DNA of 5,227 nt, taken from the NCBI GenBank assembly GCA_018814265.1, contig JAHIZU010000276.1, forward strand, positions 1 through 5,227. Direction: 5' to 3'. Made by a program: the position numbers and the translations under genes. The notes below the pieces were generated by a model. The model saw only the letters and a list, made by a program, of their open reading frames with translations, searched no databases and was not told the DNA's origin. Of the stretch, positions 1 through 5,227 are shown piece after piece; position 1 is the stretch's first letter, and each line of letters begins with the position of its first letter. The DNA comes from Candidatus Margulisiibacteriota bacterium. GTDB lineage: Bacteria; Margulisbacteria; WOR-1; O2-12-FULL-45-9.

Positions 1-1
1 A

Positions 2-5
2 TCAT
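2..5 (-). other. ATGA at the murB stop: probable start of the next gene
   Basis: The murB TGA (2-4) overlaps an ATG (3-5), repeating the overlap pattern seen twice upstream. In comparable clusters the gene after murB is often ddl or ftsQ, but only five bases are in the window, so the product cannot be identified. Confidence 0.4.
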
Positions 6-874
6 GTTGCTGATTTTACCATAATTTTTACCTCTGGCTCAAGAAGAATTTTAAACCGCTCCTTGACCGCTTTTTGCACCCGCGTCATTATTTTTATAAC
101 ATCCTTGGCGTTAGCTTCACCAAGGTTAACAATGAAGTTCGCATGTTTGACAGATACTTGCGCGTCGCCGATGCGCAGGCCCTTGCAGCCAGCCGCCTCG
201 ATCAACCGGCCGGCATAATCGTTCTTGGGGTTTTTAAACACACTGCCGCAGTTTGGTATGCCCAAAGGCTGACTGGCCCGCCGTTTGGTCAAATAGTACA
301 GCAGGCGCTCCTTGATCAATTTTGGTTTTTTCCGCCGCAGGTTTAGCAAGACCTCGGTCAGGATCCAATTGCTGTTTTGAAACAAACTTGAGCGGTAGCC
401 CAGCTTGAGTTTGCTTTTTTTTAATACTTTCTCCTGGCCAGCATGATCAAGCACCCGAACCTCAGCAACATACTGACCGATCTCCTTGCCCCAGGCCCCG
501 GCATTCATCACCACAGCGCCGCCAACTGAGCCTGGCACTCCCGCCAAAAACTCCAAGCCGCCTACTCCTTTTTTGGCCAGTGTCACGATCAGGTTAGGCA
601 GCAAGACCCCGGCCCCAACTCGTATTTTGCTGCCTTCGATAGTAACTGTATTTAACCCCCGGCCCAGCTTGATGACCAAGCCCCGGAAACCCTGCTCTAA
701 AACCAAAAGATTGGTCCCGCCGCCCAAAACAGCCACCGGCAGCTTATTTTTTCTGGCCAGCTCTAAAGCCTCAGCTAATTCCTCGATATTTTTCGGTTGA
801 AAAAAATAATCCGCCAGTCCGCCGATGCGCAAAGAAGTATGTTTTTTTAATGGTTCGTTGCGTTGAAATTTCAT
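2..874 (-). CDS. murB: UDP-N-acetylenolpyruvoylglucosamine reductase MurB (complete, 290 aa)
   Basis: MurB is the cytoplasmic FAD enzyme that uses NADPH to reduce UDP-GlcNAc-enolpyruvate to UDP-MurNAc, the second committed step of peptidoglycan synthesis. Visible motifs: the N-terminal HTSLRIGG segment (residues 12-19), the FAD-binding GGGTNLLV (51-58) and PGSVGGAVVMNAGAWGKE (114-131), then GYRSS (159-163) with the conserved Arg161. Next come NCGSVFKNP (208-216) with Ser211, the expected proton donor, and the C-terminal LEPEV (278-282) with the conserved Glu. At 290 residues, with little sequence between GYRSS and the GSVFKNP domain, it looks like the shorter type II MurB rather than the longer enterobacterial form. 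The ATG start overlaps the murC stop as ATGA (871-874). No strong Shine-Dalgarno sequence precedes it, so translation is probably coupled to murC. The TGA stop at 2-4 overlaps another ATG at the window edge. The identification is secure; the subtype is inferred from length and spacing. Confidence 0.97.
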   Translation of the reverse strand: MKFQRNEPLKKHTSLRIGGLADYFFQPKNIEELAEALELARKNKLPVAVLGGGTNLLVLEQGFRGLVIKLGRGLNTVTIEGSKIRVGAGVLLPNLIVTLAKKGVGGLEFLAGVPGSVGGAVVMNAGAWGKEIGQYVAEVRVLDHAGQEKVLKKSKLKLGYRSSLFQNSNWILTEVLLNLRRKKPKLIKERLLYYLTKRRASQPLGIPNCGSVFKNPKNDYAGRLIEAAGCKGLRIGDAQVSVKHANFIVNLGEANAKDVIKIMTRVQKAVKERFKILLEPEVKIMVKSAT

Positions 875-880
875 TTTTTT
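871..880 (-). other. A7 run plus ATGA overlap at the murC-murB junction
   Basis: The minus strand reads AAAAAAATGA. murC reads it as A-AAA-AAA-TGA (…Ile-Lys-Lys-stop), and the ATG of murB uses the last A of the run. The overlap supports translational coupling. The heptamer is in the frame required for a -1 slippery site, and a -1 slip would lead straight into murB. The sequence is directly visible; any frameshifting is speculation. Confidence 0.85.
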
Positions 881-2256
881 ATCTTTAAGCGTGACAGGAA
901 CTCTTTCCCAACAGTGTATATATCACCTGCACCCAAGGTCATGATCAAGTCACCCTCTTTGACATCCTGCATTAAATGATCAACGATCTTTTCCTTTCTG
1001 GCGATATATTCCACATCTTTGCCTTCGATGGCATCGGCGATCGTTTTGCCGGAGATACCAGGGATCGGCGGCTCTGACGCCGCGTAAATATCAGTAATAA
1101 TAATCTTATCCGCGTCACCAAAGGCTTGGCCAAAACGGTCCTTGAGCAGCATGGTGCGACTGAAGCGATGCGGCTGAAAAACACAGATCACTCGCCGTTT
1201 GGGCCAGCCCAACCTGGCGGCCGAGAGTGTGGCCCGAACCTCTGTGGGATGGTGAGCATAGTCATCTACGATTAAAATGCCATTGTATTCTCCAACGGTC
1301 TGAAATCTTCGCCGGGCGCCGACAAAAGTCCGCAGGGCTGCGGCTATGGCATGAAAGTCGAGGCCAAATTCAAAGCCTACCGCAAAAACAGGCAAACTAT
1401 TCAAAACATTCTGCCAGCCCGGCACGATCAGATCAACCTCGCCCAGCGCTTTACCCGAGCGAACCAATTTAAACCTGGAACCAAAATGTTTAAAGTTCAA
1501 GTCCCTGGCAGTATACTCTGCTTCACCGTTCAACCCATAAGTAATAAAACGGGTCTCAAGCTTCTTCATCAGATCACGGTTATTGGCGTCATTAACATCC
1601 AGGATAATAAAACCGTCCTTAGCGATCCGTTTAGCAAATTTCTCAAAGGTTTTCAACAACCTGGCCATCGTGCCAAAGCGTTCCATGTGATCATCTTCAA
1701 TATTGGTAATTATCTCAACAGTCGGGGAAAGATATAAAAAAGAGCTGTCAGATTCATCCGCCTCAGCTACCGCGAATTTGCCATCTCCAAGCTTAGCGTT
1801 GCCTTCAATGTAATCCATGTCACAACCAATAAAATATGTCGGTAAAAACTTGCCAGCATCAAGGACCTTAGCGATCATCGCCGAAGTTGTTGTTTTTCCA
1901 TGGGTGCCAGCCACCGCAATTCTATTCTGGCTTTGATCCATGATCCAGGACAACATCTCCGCCCGCTTAATTATCCGCGTTCCATTAGCCCGCGCTTGCT
2001 TAAATTCAACATTTTCCGCCGTGACTGCTGATGAATAGATCAACAAGTCAGCTTCGCGCACGTGGATCGCTTTGTGGCCGATATAGATCTTAACCCCCAG
2101 GTCCTTTAAACGGATAGTGTTGGGCCCTTCTTTAACATCCGAGCCGCTCACTTTATAGCCCATCTCGTACAGGACCTTAGCCAGGCCAGACATGCCGCAG
2201 CCGCCAACGCCAACTAAGTGAATATTTTTTATTCGCTCCATATCCAGATCAGGCAT
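871..2256 (-). CDS. murC: UDP-N-acetylmuramate--L-alanine ligase MurC (complete, 461 aa)
   Basis: MurC is a cytoplasmic ATP-dependent Mur ligase that joins L-Ala to UDP-MurNAc. With the start at 2256, the N-terminal UDP-binding domain shows GVGGCGMSG (16-24). The central ATPase has the P-loop GTHGKTTT (117-124, Lys121), EADESDSSFL (165-174) and NIEDDH (185-190). The C-terminal domain has GARRRF (313-318), DDYAHHP (331-337) and FQPHRFSRT (360-368). DDYAHHP is typical of MurC and Mpl. The length and the dcw position favour MurC over the recycling ligase Mpl. One oddity: the conserved P-G-x-H-N motif reads PGWQN (279-283), with Gln for His. The longest frame begins at a TTG (2271) with purines immediately adjacent and no usable spacing. 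ATG at 2256 overlaps the murG stop by 8 bases and gives the N-terminal length usual for the family. ATG at 2241, 7 bases after the murG stop, gives 456 aa and cannot be excluded. The stop lies in an ATGA overlap with murB, directly after a run of seven A. Confidence 0.95.
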   Translation of the reverse strand: MPDLDMERIKNIHLVGVGGCGMSGLAKVLYEMGYKVSGSDVKEGPNTIRLKDLGVKIYIGHKAIHVREADLLIYSSAVTAENVEFKQARANGTRIIKRAEMLSWIMDQSQNRIAVAGTHGKTTTSAMIAKVLDAGKFLPTYFIGCDMDYIEGNAKLGDGKFAVAEADESDSSFLYLSPTVEIITNIEDDHMERFGTMARLLKTFEKFAKRIAKDGFIILDVNDANNRDLMKKLETRFITYGLNGEAEYTARDLNFKHFGSRFKLVRSGKALGEVDLIVPGWQNVLNSLPVFAVGFEFGLDFHAIAAALRTFVGARRRFQTVGEYNGILIVDDYAHHPTEVRATLSAARLGWPKRRVICVFQPHRFSRTMLLKDRFGQAFGDADKIIITDIYAASEPPIPGISGKTIADAIEGKDVEYIARKEKIVDHLMQDVKEGDLIMTLGAGDIYTVGKEFLSRLKIKK

Positions 2257-3304
2257 AAAGATAATCAACAATCCTTTCCGCCGCCTCCGGCCTGGCCAGA
2301 GCGCGGGCAGCTTGTTTCATTGTATCATAATTAAGAGAGTTATCATTTATCAGCGCAATAAATTTATTAGGCGTAAAATCTTTATCTTCCACCACCGCCG
2401 CCGCGCCCCCATCAGCAATAACATTGGCGTTGAGACGCTGATGGTCCTCCGCAGCAAAAGGAAAAGGGATCAAGATCATGGGCAAACCCCGAACCAAAAA
2501 TTCGGCAATCGCCGTTGCCCCGGCTCTGCTGATCACCAGGTCAGCCGCGGCTAAGGCAGAGGCTATATCATGGATATAAGGCAAAGCCTCGTAGTTCTTG
2601 ATCTCCTTGCCTGCCAGGTAGCTATTGACCCAGCCGGAATCGCGGAGGCCGATTATGTGGAGGACACGAACCCCGGCAGGCAAATCCGCCAGCGAGGAAA
2701 GGACTGTTTCATTTATTTTTTTTGCCCCTTGACTCCCGCCCATTACCAGAACGGTCTTTTCACCGGCTAAATTAAATTTTTTGCGGGCTGTTGCTCGATC
2801 AGCTAAAATGATCTCCCGCCGGATCGGATTGCCCACCACCTCACCCTGTAAATATTTTTTTGATTGGGAAAAAGATAAAAAGCATTTACTGGCCATTTTT
2901 CTGGACAAACGATTGACCGCGCCTGGCAAAACATTTTGTTCGTGGAGCACGATCGGCAACCGGAGCAATTTCGCGGCCAGGACCACGGGCAGACTGGCGT
3001 AGCCGCCGGTCGAGACAACGACATCAGCGGCAAAATTCTTTAAAATTATCAGGGATTGAATAAAACCAACGAAAGACACAAACGGCGCTGAAACAGCCTT
3101 ATACGAAAGTTTTCGCAGCAGGGCCCGCGCCTTGATCAATTTAAGATCATACCCTTCGCGCGTGATCAGTTCTTTTTCCAACCCTTCATCACTGCCCAGA
3201 AAAAGTATGGTTGCCTGAGGGTCTCTGCGTTTGATCGCTTGGGCCAGGGCGATCCCCGGGTAAATATGGCCGCCAGTGCCGCCAGCCGCAATTGCAATCC
3301 TCAT
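2249..3304 (-). CDS. murG: Lipid II-forming GlcNAc transferase MurG (complete, 351 aa)
   Basis: MurG is a peripheral membrane GT-B glycosyltransferase on the cytoplasmic face. It moves GlcNAc from UDP-GlcNAc to lipid I, giving lipid II. The N-terminal Rossmann domain opens with the glycine-rich loop GGTGGHIYPG (8-17), which includes the conserved His13, followed by STGGYAS (98-104) and HEQN (121-124). The linker carries GNPIR (158-162). The C-terminal donor-binding domain has GGSQGA (189-194), ISRAGATAIAE (258-268) and the PFPFAAEDHQRLNA stretch (280-293). The length matches the family norm of about 350-360 residues. The ATG start overlaps the ftsW TGA as ATGA (3301-3304), so translation is very likely coupled to ftsW. 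This places lipid II synthesis directly next to the septal polymerase that uses it. No truncation or missing key motif is seen. Confidence 0.97.
   Translation of the reverse strand: MRIAIAAGGTGGHIYPGIALAQAIKRRDPQATILFLGSDEGLEKELITREGYDLKLIKARALLRKLSYKAVSAPFVSFVGFIQSLIILKNFAADVVVSTGGYASLPVVLAAKLLRLPIVLHEQNVLPGAVNRLSRKMASKCFLSFSQSKKYLQGEVVGNPIRREIILADRATARKKFNLAGEKTVLVMGGSQGAKKINETVLSSLADLPAGVRVLHIIGLRDSGWVNSYLAGKEIKNYEALPYIHDIASALAAADLVISRAGATAIAEFLVRGLPMILIPFPFAAEDHQRLNANVIADGGAAAVVEDKDFTPNKFIALINDNSLNYDTMKQAARALARPEAAERIVDYLYA
3301..3304 (-). other. ATGA stop/start overlap, ftsW-murG
   Basis: The TGA of ftsW and the ATG of murG share bases as ATGA. This arrangement usually means that ribosomes finishing the first gene re-initiate on the second, linking the output of the lipid II polymerase and the lipid II synthase. 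Confidence 0.9.
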
Positions 3305-4398
3305 TTGGCCTGCACCTCTGTTAGAGAAATATTCAGCAAAATGCCAACTGAAAAAAGTCCCACAATAGTAGCCGTACCACCATAGCTGATAAATGGCAGC
3401 GGAATCCCGGTTGTTGGCAGCATGCCCAATACGACCATGATATTAATGAGCGCCTGCAGAGTTAGCCAGCTTACTAACCCCGTCGCCAGCAAAAAGCTAA
3501 AACGATCCCGGGCTTTATAGGCAATCCTGAAGCCTCGCCCCGCCATTATCAGGAACAAAACAACTACCACAGCCCCGCCAAGAAAGCCCATCTCCTCACA
3601 AAGAATAGCAAAAATAAAATCCGTGAATTGCTGGGGTAAATAAAAGAATTTTTGTTTGGAAGCGCCTAAACCCAAACCAAACAGGCCGCCGGAGCCAACC
3701 GCCAAAAGCGATTGCACAATATGAAAACCAGTCCCTTGCGGGTCTTTCCAGGGATCAATAAAAGCAACGATCCTGCGCAGGCGATAAGGACTGGTCAAGG
3801 AAAGGCCGATCACGCCGCTGATCCCCACTAGACCAAGTAAAGCCAGATGCAAAGACTTTGCTCCAGCAATAAAAAACATAATAAAGGCTGTCCCGGCAAT
3901 GGCGATCGCCGTGCCCAGATCCGGCTGACTGATGATCAAAGCGCAAACCGCTCCAACTAAAATCAAAGGCGGCAGCAGGCCAAGAAAGAAATCCTCAATT
4001 TTTTTGCCAGCCTTTGACAGCCAACCAGCCAAGAACAAGATCATAGTAAATTTAATTAATTCTGATGGCTGAAAAGAAAACCCCAGCAGGTTGATCCAAC
4101 GCGACGCCCCGCTGATATTTTTTCCTACTCCAGGTATATAGACCAGCAGCAACAAAACAATGGACAACCCCAGGATCAAGGCTGCCCATTTCTTCAAGAT
4201 CCGCAGATCTAAGCGCAGGCCAAAATAAAGCGCGCTAAACCCTAATAACAGGTAAAAGATATGCCTTTTTAAAAAGTAATAGCTATCGCCCAGTTTTAAA
4301 GCCATGGTCGGGCTGGCGGAAAAGATCATGATGGAACCTATGGCCGTCAGCGCCAAACAGGCAAATAAAAAAATATAATCCACTCTCGGCTTACGCAT
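3301..4398 (-). CDS. ftsW: Septal peptidoglycan glycosyltransferase FtsW, SEDS family (complete, 365 aa)
   Basis: FtsW is a polytopic inner-membrane SEDS protein that polymerises lipid II into glycan strands at the division site, normally with a class B PBP. With the start at 4398 there are about ten hydrophobic segments. Conserved motifs are GASRWI (97-102), FQPSELIKF (109-117), SQPDLGTA (157-164), a long extracytoplasmic region around PYRLRRIVAFIDPW (204-217), FTDFIFAILCEEMG (258-271) with the presumed catalytic Asp260, and PLPFISYGG (333-341). RodA has the same fold, but the position between murD and murG points to FtsW. The frame stays open upstream to a TTG at 4470, which would add 24 residues. 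Those residues are simply the translation of the inverted-repeat element and do not resemble an FtsW N-terminus, whereas MRKPRVDYIF does. The ATG at 4398 is therefore preferred. GAGGG about 11 bases upstream could act as its ribosome binding site. Confidence 0.96.
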   Translation of the reverse strand: MRKPRVDYIFLFACLALTAIGSIMIFSASPTMALKLGDSYYFLKRHIFYLLLGFSALYFGLRLDLRILKKWAALILGLSIVLLLLVYIPGVGKNISGASRWINLLGFSFQPSELIKFTMILFLAGWLSKAGKKIEDFFLGLLPPLILVGAVCALIISQPDLGTAIAIAGTAFIMFFIAGAKSLHLALLGLVGISGVIGLSLTSPYRLRRIVAFIDPWKDPQGTGFHIVQSLLAVGSGGLFGLGLGASKQKFFYLPQQFTDFIFAILCEEMGFLGGAVVVVLFLIMAGRGFRIAYKARDRFSFLLATGLVSWLTLQALINIMVVLGMLPTTGIPLPFISYGGTATIVGLFSVGILLNISLTEVQAK

Positions 4399-4409
4399 AA
4401 TCTCTAATT

Positions 4410-4414
4410 CCCTC
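4410..4414 (-). promoter_or_regulatory. Candidate Shine-Dalgarno GAGGG for ftsW, inside the repeat arm
   Basis: On the minus strand GAGGG sits 11 bases before the ftsW ATG at 4398. It is the best purine-rich match to the 16S rRNA tail near that start, and it is the last five bases of the element's outer arm. The spacing is somewhat long, so use of the site is inferred. It supports choosing the ATG at 4398 over the upstream TTG. Confidence 0.4.
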
Positions 4415-4425
4415 ACCCCTATAAT

Positions 4426-4448
4426 CCCCTCTCCCAGAGGGAGAGGGG
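4426..4448 (-). other. Strong inner hairpin in the murD-ftsW transcript
   Basis: Ten consecutive pairs, almost all G-C, close a 3-base loop (4436-4438). In the operon mRNA this would form a very stable stem ending 27 bases upstream of the ftsW ATG. No U-run follows it on the minus strand (the next bases read ATTATAGG), so it does not look like an intrinsic terminator. Roles in mRNA stability, endonuclease cleavage or partial attenuation are possible but are inference. Confidence 0.7.
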
Positions 4449-4474
4449 CCGTTAATTTATTAGTAACCAATTAA

Positions 4475-5227
4475 TTACCCACTCGGGGTGAGGGCAATAT
4501 TATTCACCGCCGCCTTAAACACCCGTCCCCTTTCTTCAAAATTGGCAAACATATCAAAGCTGGCGCAAGCCGGCGATAACAAGACAATGTCGCCAGAGGC
4601 AGCTAATGCCCTGGCCTGGCAAACTGCCGCTTCAAGCGAAGTCGCGTGATGAATTGATTCATAGCCAGCTTTTCTCAAGGCTTGCTCAAACCTGGCGGTG
4701 GCTTCACCGATCAACACCACAGCCTTGACCTGCTCTTTGATCTTTTGGCTGAGCGCTTCCAGGCTAACGCCTTTATCCTTCCCGCCCAAAAGCAGAACAA
4801 CGCCTCTGTTCTGGAAAGTTTCCAACGCGACCATGGTTGAGTCAGGGTTCGTTGCTTTGGAATCATTGTAAAACTCAATTCCGTCGACATTCTTAACAAA
4901 TTCGATCCGGTGTTCCACCCCGGAAAATGTTCGCAACACTTCGGCCACGGCAGGCTTGGACACTCCACAAAGATAAGCAATTTGGGCAGCTGCCAAAGCA
5001 TTGGCTAAATTATGTTTGCCTGGGATTTTTATCTCTTGCGGCAGCAAGGTGATGATTTCAGGCTGATTAATTGAGAAGCCCACAGTTTTGGCTTGGGCTT
5101 TTTCCACCATTGTTACCACCGCTGGATCGTCCTGGTTAAACACCACATAATCATCACCTGACTGGCTTAGAAAGATTTTCGCCTTTTGAGCAATATACTC
5201 CTCCATGCTGCCATGACGCTCTAAATG
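4475..5227 (-). CDS. murD: UDP-N-acetylmuramoyl-L-alanine--D-glutamate ligase MurD (5'-truncated by the window, 250 C-terminal aa)
   Basis: MurD is a cytoplasmic ATP-dependent ligase adding D-Glu to UDP-MurNAc-L-Ala. The frame runs off the right edge. The first visible residues, HLERHGSMEEYIAQK, correspond to the central-domain segment holding a metal-binding His and the carbamylated Lys (visible residue 15). An internal ATG at 5206 is not the real start. Further motifs are GKHNLAN (70-76), EHRIEF (105-110), NDSKATN (121-127), LLLGGKDKG (145-153) and LLSPACASFDMFANFEERG (216-234). The last two are characteristic of MurD, and the final one helps bind D-Glu. About 55-60% of a typical 430-450 residue MurD is present. 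The last five residues, LTPSG, and the TAA stop lie within the repeat element at 4410-4494, so the native C-terminus was probably altered when that element arrived. The family call is secure; the N-terminal UDP-binding domain is outside the window. Confidence 0.96.
   Translation of the reverse strand, partial: HLERHGSMEEYIAQKAKIFLSQSGDDYVVFNQDDPAVVTMVEKAQAKTVGFSINQPEIITLLPQEIKIPGKHNLANALAAAQIAYLCGVSKPAVAEVLRTFSGVEHRIEFVKNVDGIEFYNDSKATNPDSTMVALETFQNRGVVLLLGGKDKGVSLEALSQKIKEQVKAVVLIGEATARFEQALRKAGYESIHHATSLEAAVCQARALAASGDIVLLSPACASFDMFANFEERGRVFKAAVNNIALTPSG

Larger units (their letters stand above)
4410..4494. repeat. REP/MITE-like nested inverted-repeat element between murD and ftsW
   Basis: The outer arms are a perfect 10-bp inverted repeat: CCCTCACCCC at 4410-4419 and GGGGTGAGGG at 4485-4494. 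Nested inside is a second perfect 10-bp inverted repeat, CCCCTCTCCC (4426-4435) and GGGAGAGGGG (4439-4448), around a 3-base loop. An AT-rich spacer follows (about 4451-4477), containing a minor TTAATT/AATTAA pair. From general knowledge, words of the form CCCTCTCCC-AGA-GGGAGAGGG flanked by CCCTCACCC/GGGTGAGGG arms recur between genes in many bacterial genomes, and I infer membership of that class. No transposase is visible, and no clear target-site duplication can be seen (flanks TAATT and CAATA). The element covers the whole murD-ftsW gap, the last five codons and stop of murD, and the leader of ftsW. Confidence 0.85.

Noticed and set aside
242..250. Cys in the MurB NCGSVFKNP motif as an unusual catalytic residue
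   Set aside because: The catalytic Ser is present two residues later, and Cys before GS is, to my knowledge, a common variant in MurB of several phyla.
74..800. Plus-strand open frames opposite murB
   Set aside because: They are antisense to conserved MurB motifs, have low-complexity Pro/Thr-rich translations and show no family resemblance.
1351..1737. Open frame of 128 codons on the plus strand opposite murC
   Set aside because: It lies wholly antisense to a well-conserved Mur ligase, has no recognisable domain and no ribosome binding site, and its composition reads as a shadow of the coding strand.
4426..4448. Intrinsic terminator between murD and ftsW
   Set aside because: The stem is strong, but no U-run follows on either strand, and termination here would cut off the downstream essential genes.
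4410..4494. CRISPR or tandem repeat
   Set aside because: There is only one copy of each arm, in inverted rather than direct orientation, with no spacer-repeat periodicity.
4475..5206. A complete short gene starting at the ATG at 5206
   Set aside because: The frame continues upstream to the window edge with matching MurD residues (HLERHGS), so this is an internal Met of a longer gene.

Overview
The window is one tightly packed, minus-strand segment of a bacterial dcw (division and cell wall) cluster. Read in the direction of transcription, from high to low coordinates, it holds murD (5' end beyond the window), ftsW, murG, murC and murB. A further start codon lies in the last five bases. All five genes are recognised from family motifs that can be read in their translations. 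No credible gene lies on the plus strand.

Together the genes carry out consecutive steps of peptidoglycan precursor synthesis and use. MurB finishes UDP-MurNAc. MurC adds the first amino acid of the stem peptide (usually L-Ala) and MurD adds D-Glu. MurG makes lipid II from lipid I on the inner face of the membrane. FtsW, a SEDS glycosyltransferase, polymerises lipid II at the septum. The makers of lipid I and the rest of the stem peptide (MraY, MurE, MurF) are not in view.

The genes are almost fused end to end. ftsW/murG and murC/murB each share an ATGA overlap, murB ends in another ATGA at the window edge, and murC most likely starts inside the end of murG. This implies one polycistronic mRNA with translational coupling, and I see no internal promoter or terminator. 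The only non-coding stretch is about 76 bases between murD and ftsW. It is filled by an 85-bp REP/MITE-like element with nested inverted repeats (4410-4494). The element spills into the end of murD and gives ftsW a misleading upstream reading frame.

The organism cannot be named from this window. The gene order, the short type II-like MurB, the overlapping genes and the mid-range GC content (judged by eye) would fit a candidate-phylum bacterium such as Patescibacteria/CPR or a Margulisbacteria-like lineage, but also several other bacterial groups. The core content is ordinary housekeeping. The unusual parts are the inserted repeat, a slippery A-heptamer exactly at the murC stop, a His-to-Gln change in a conserved MurC motif, and a marked excess of GATC sites.
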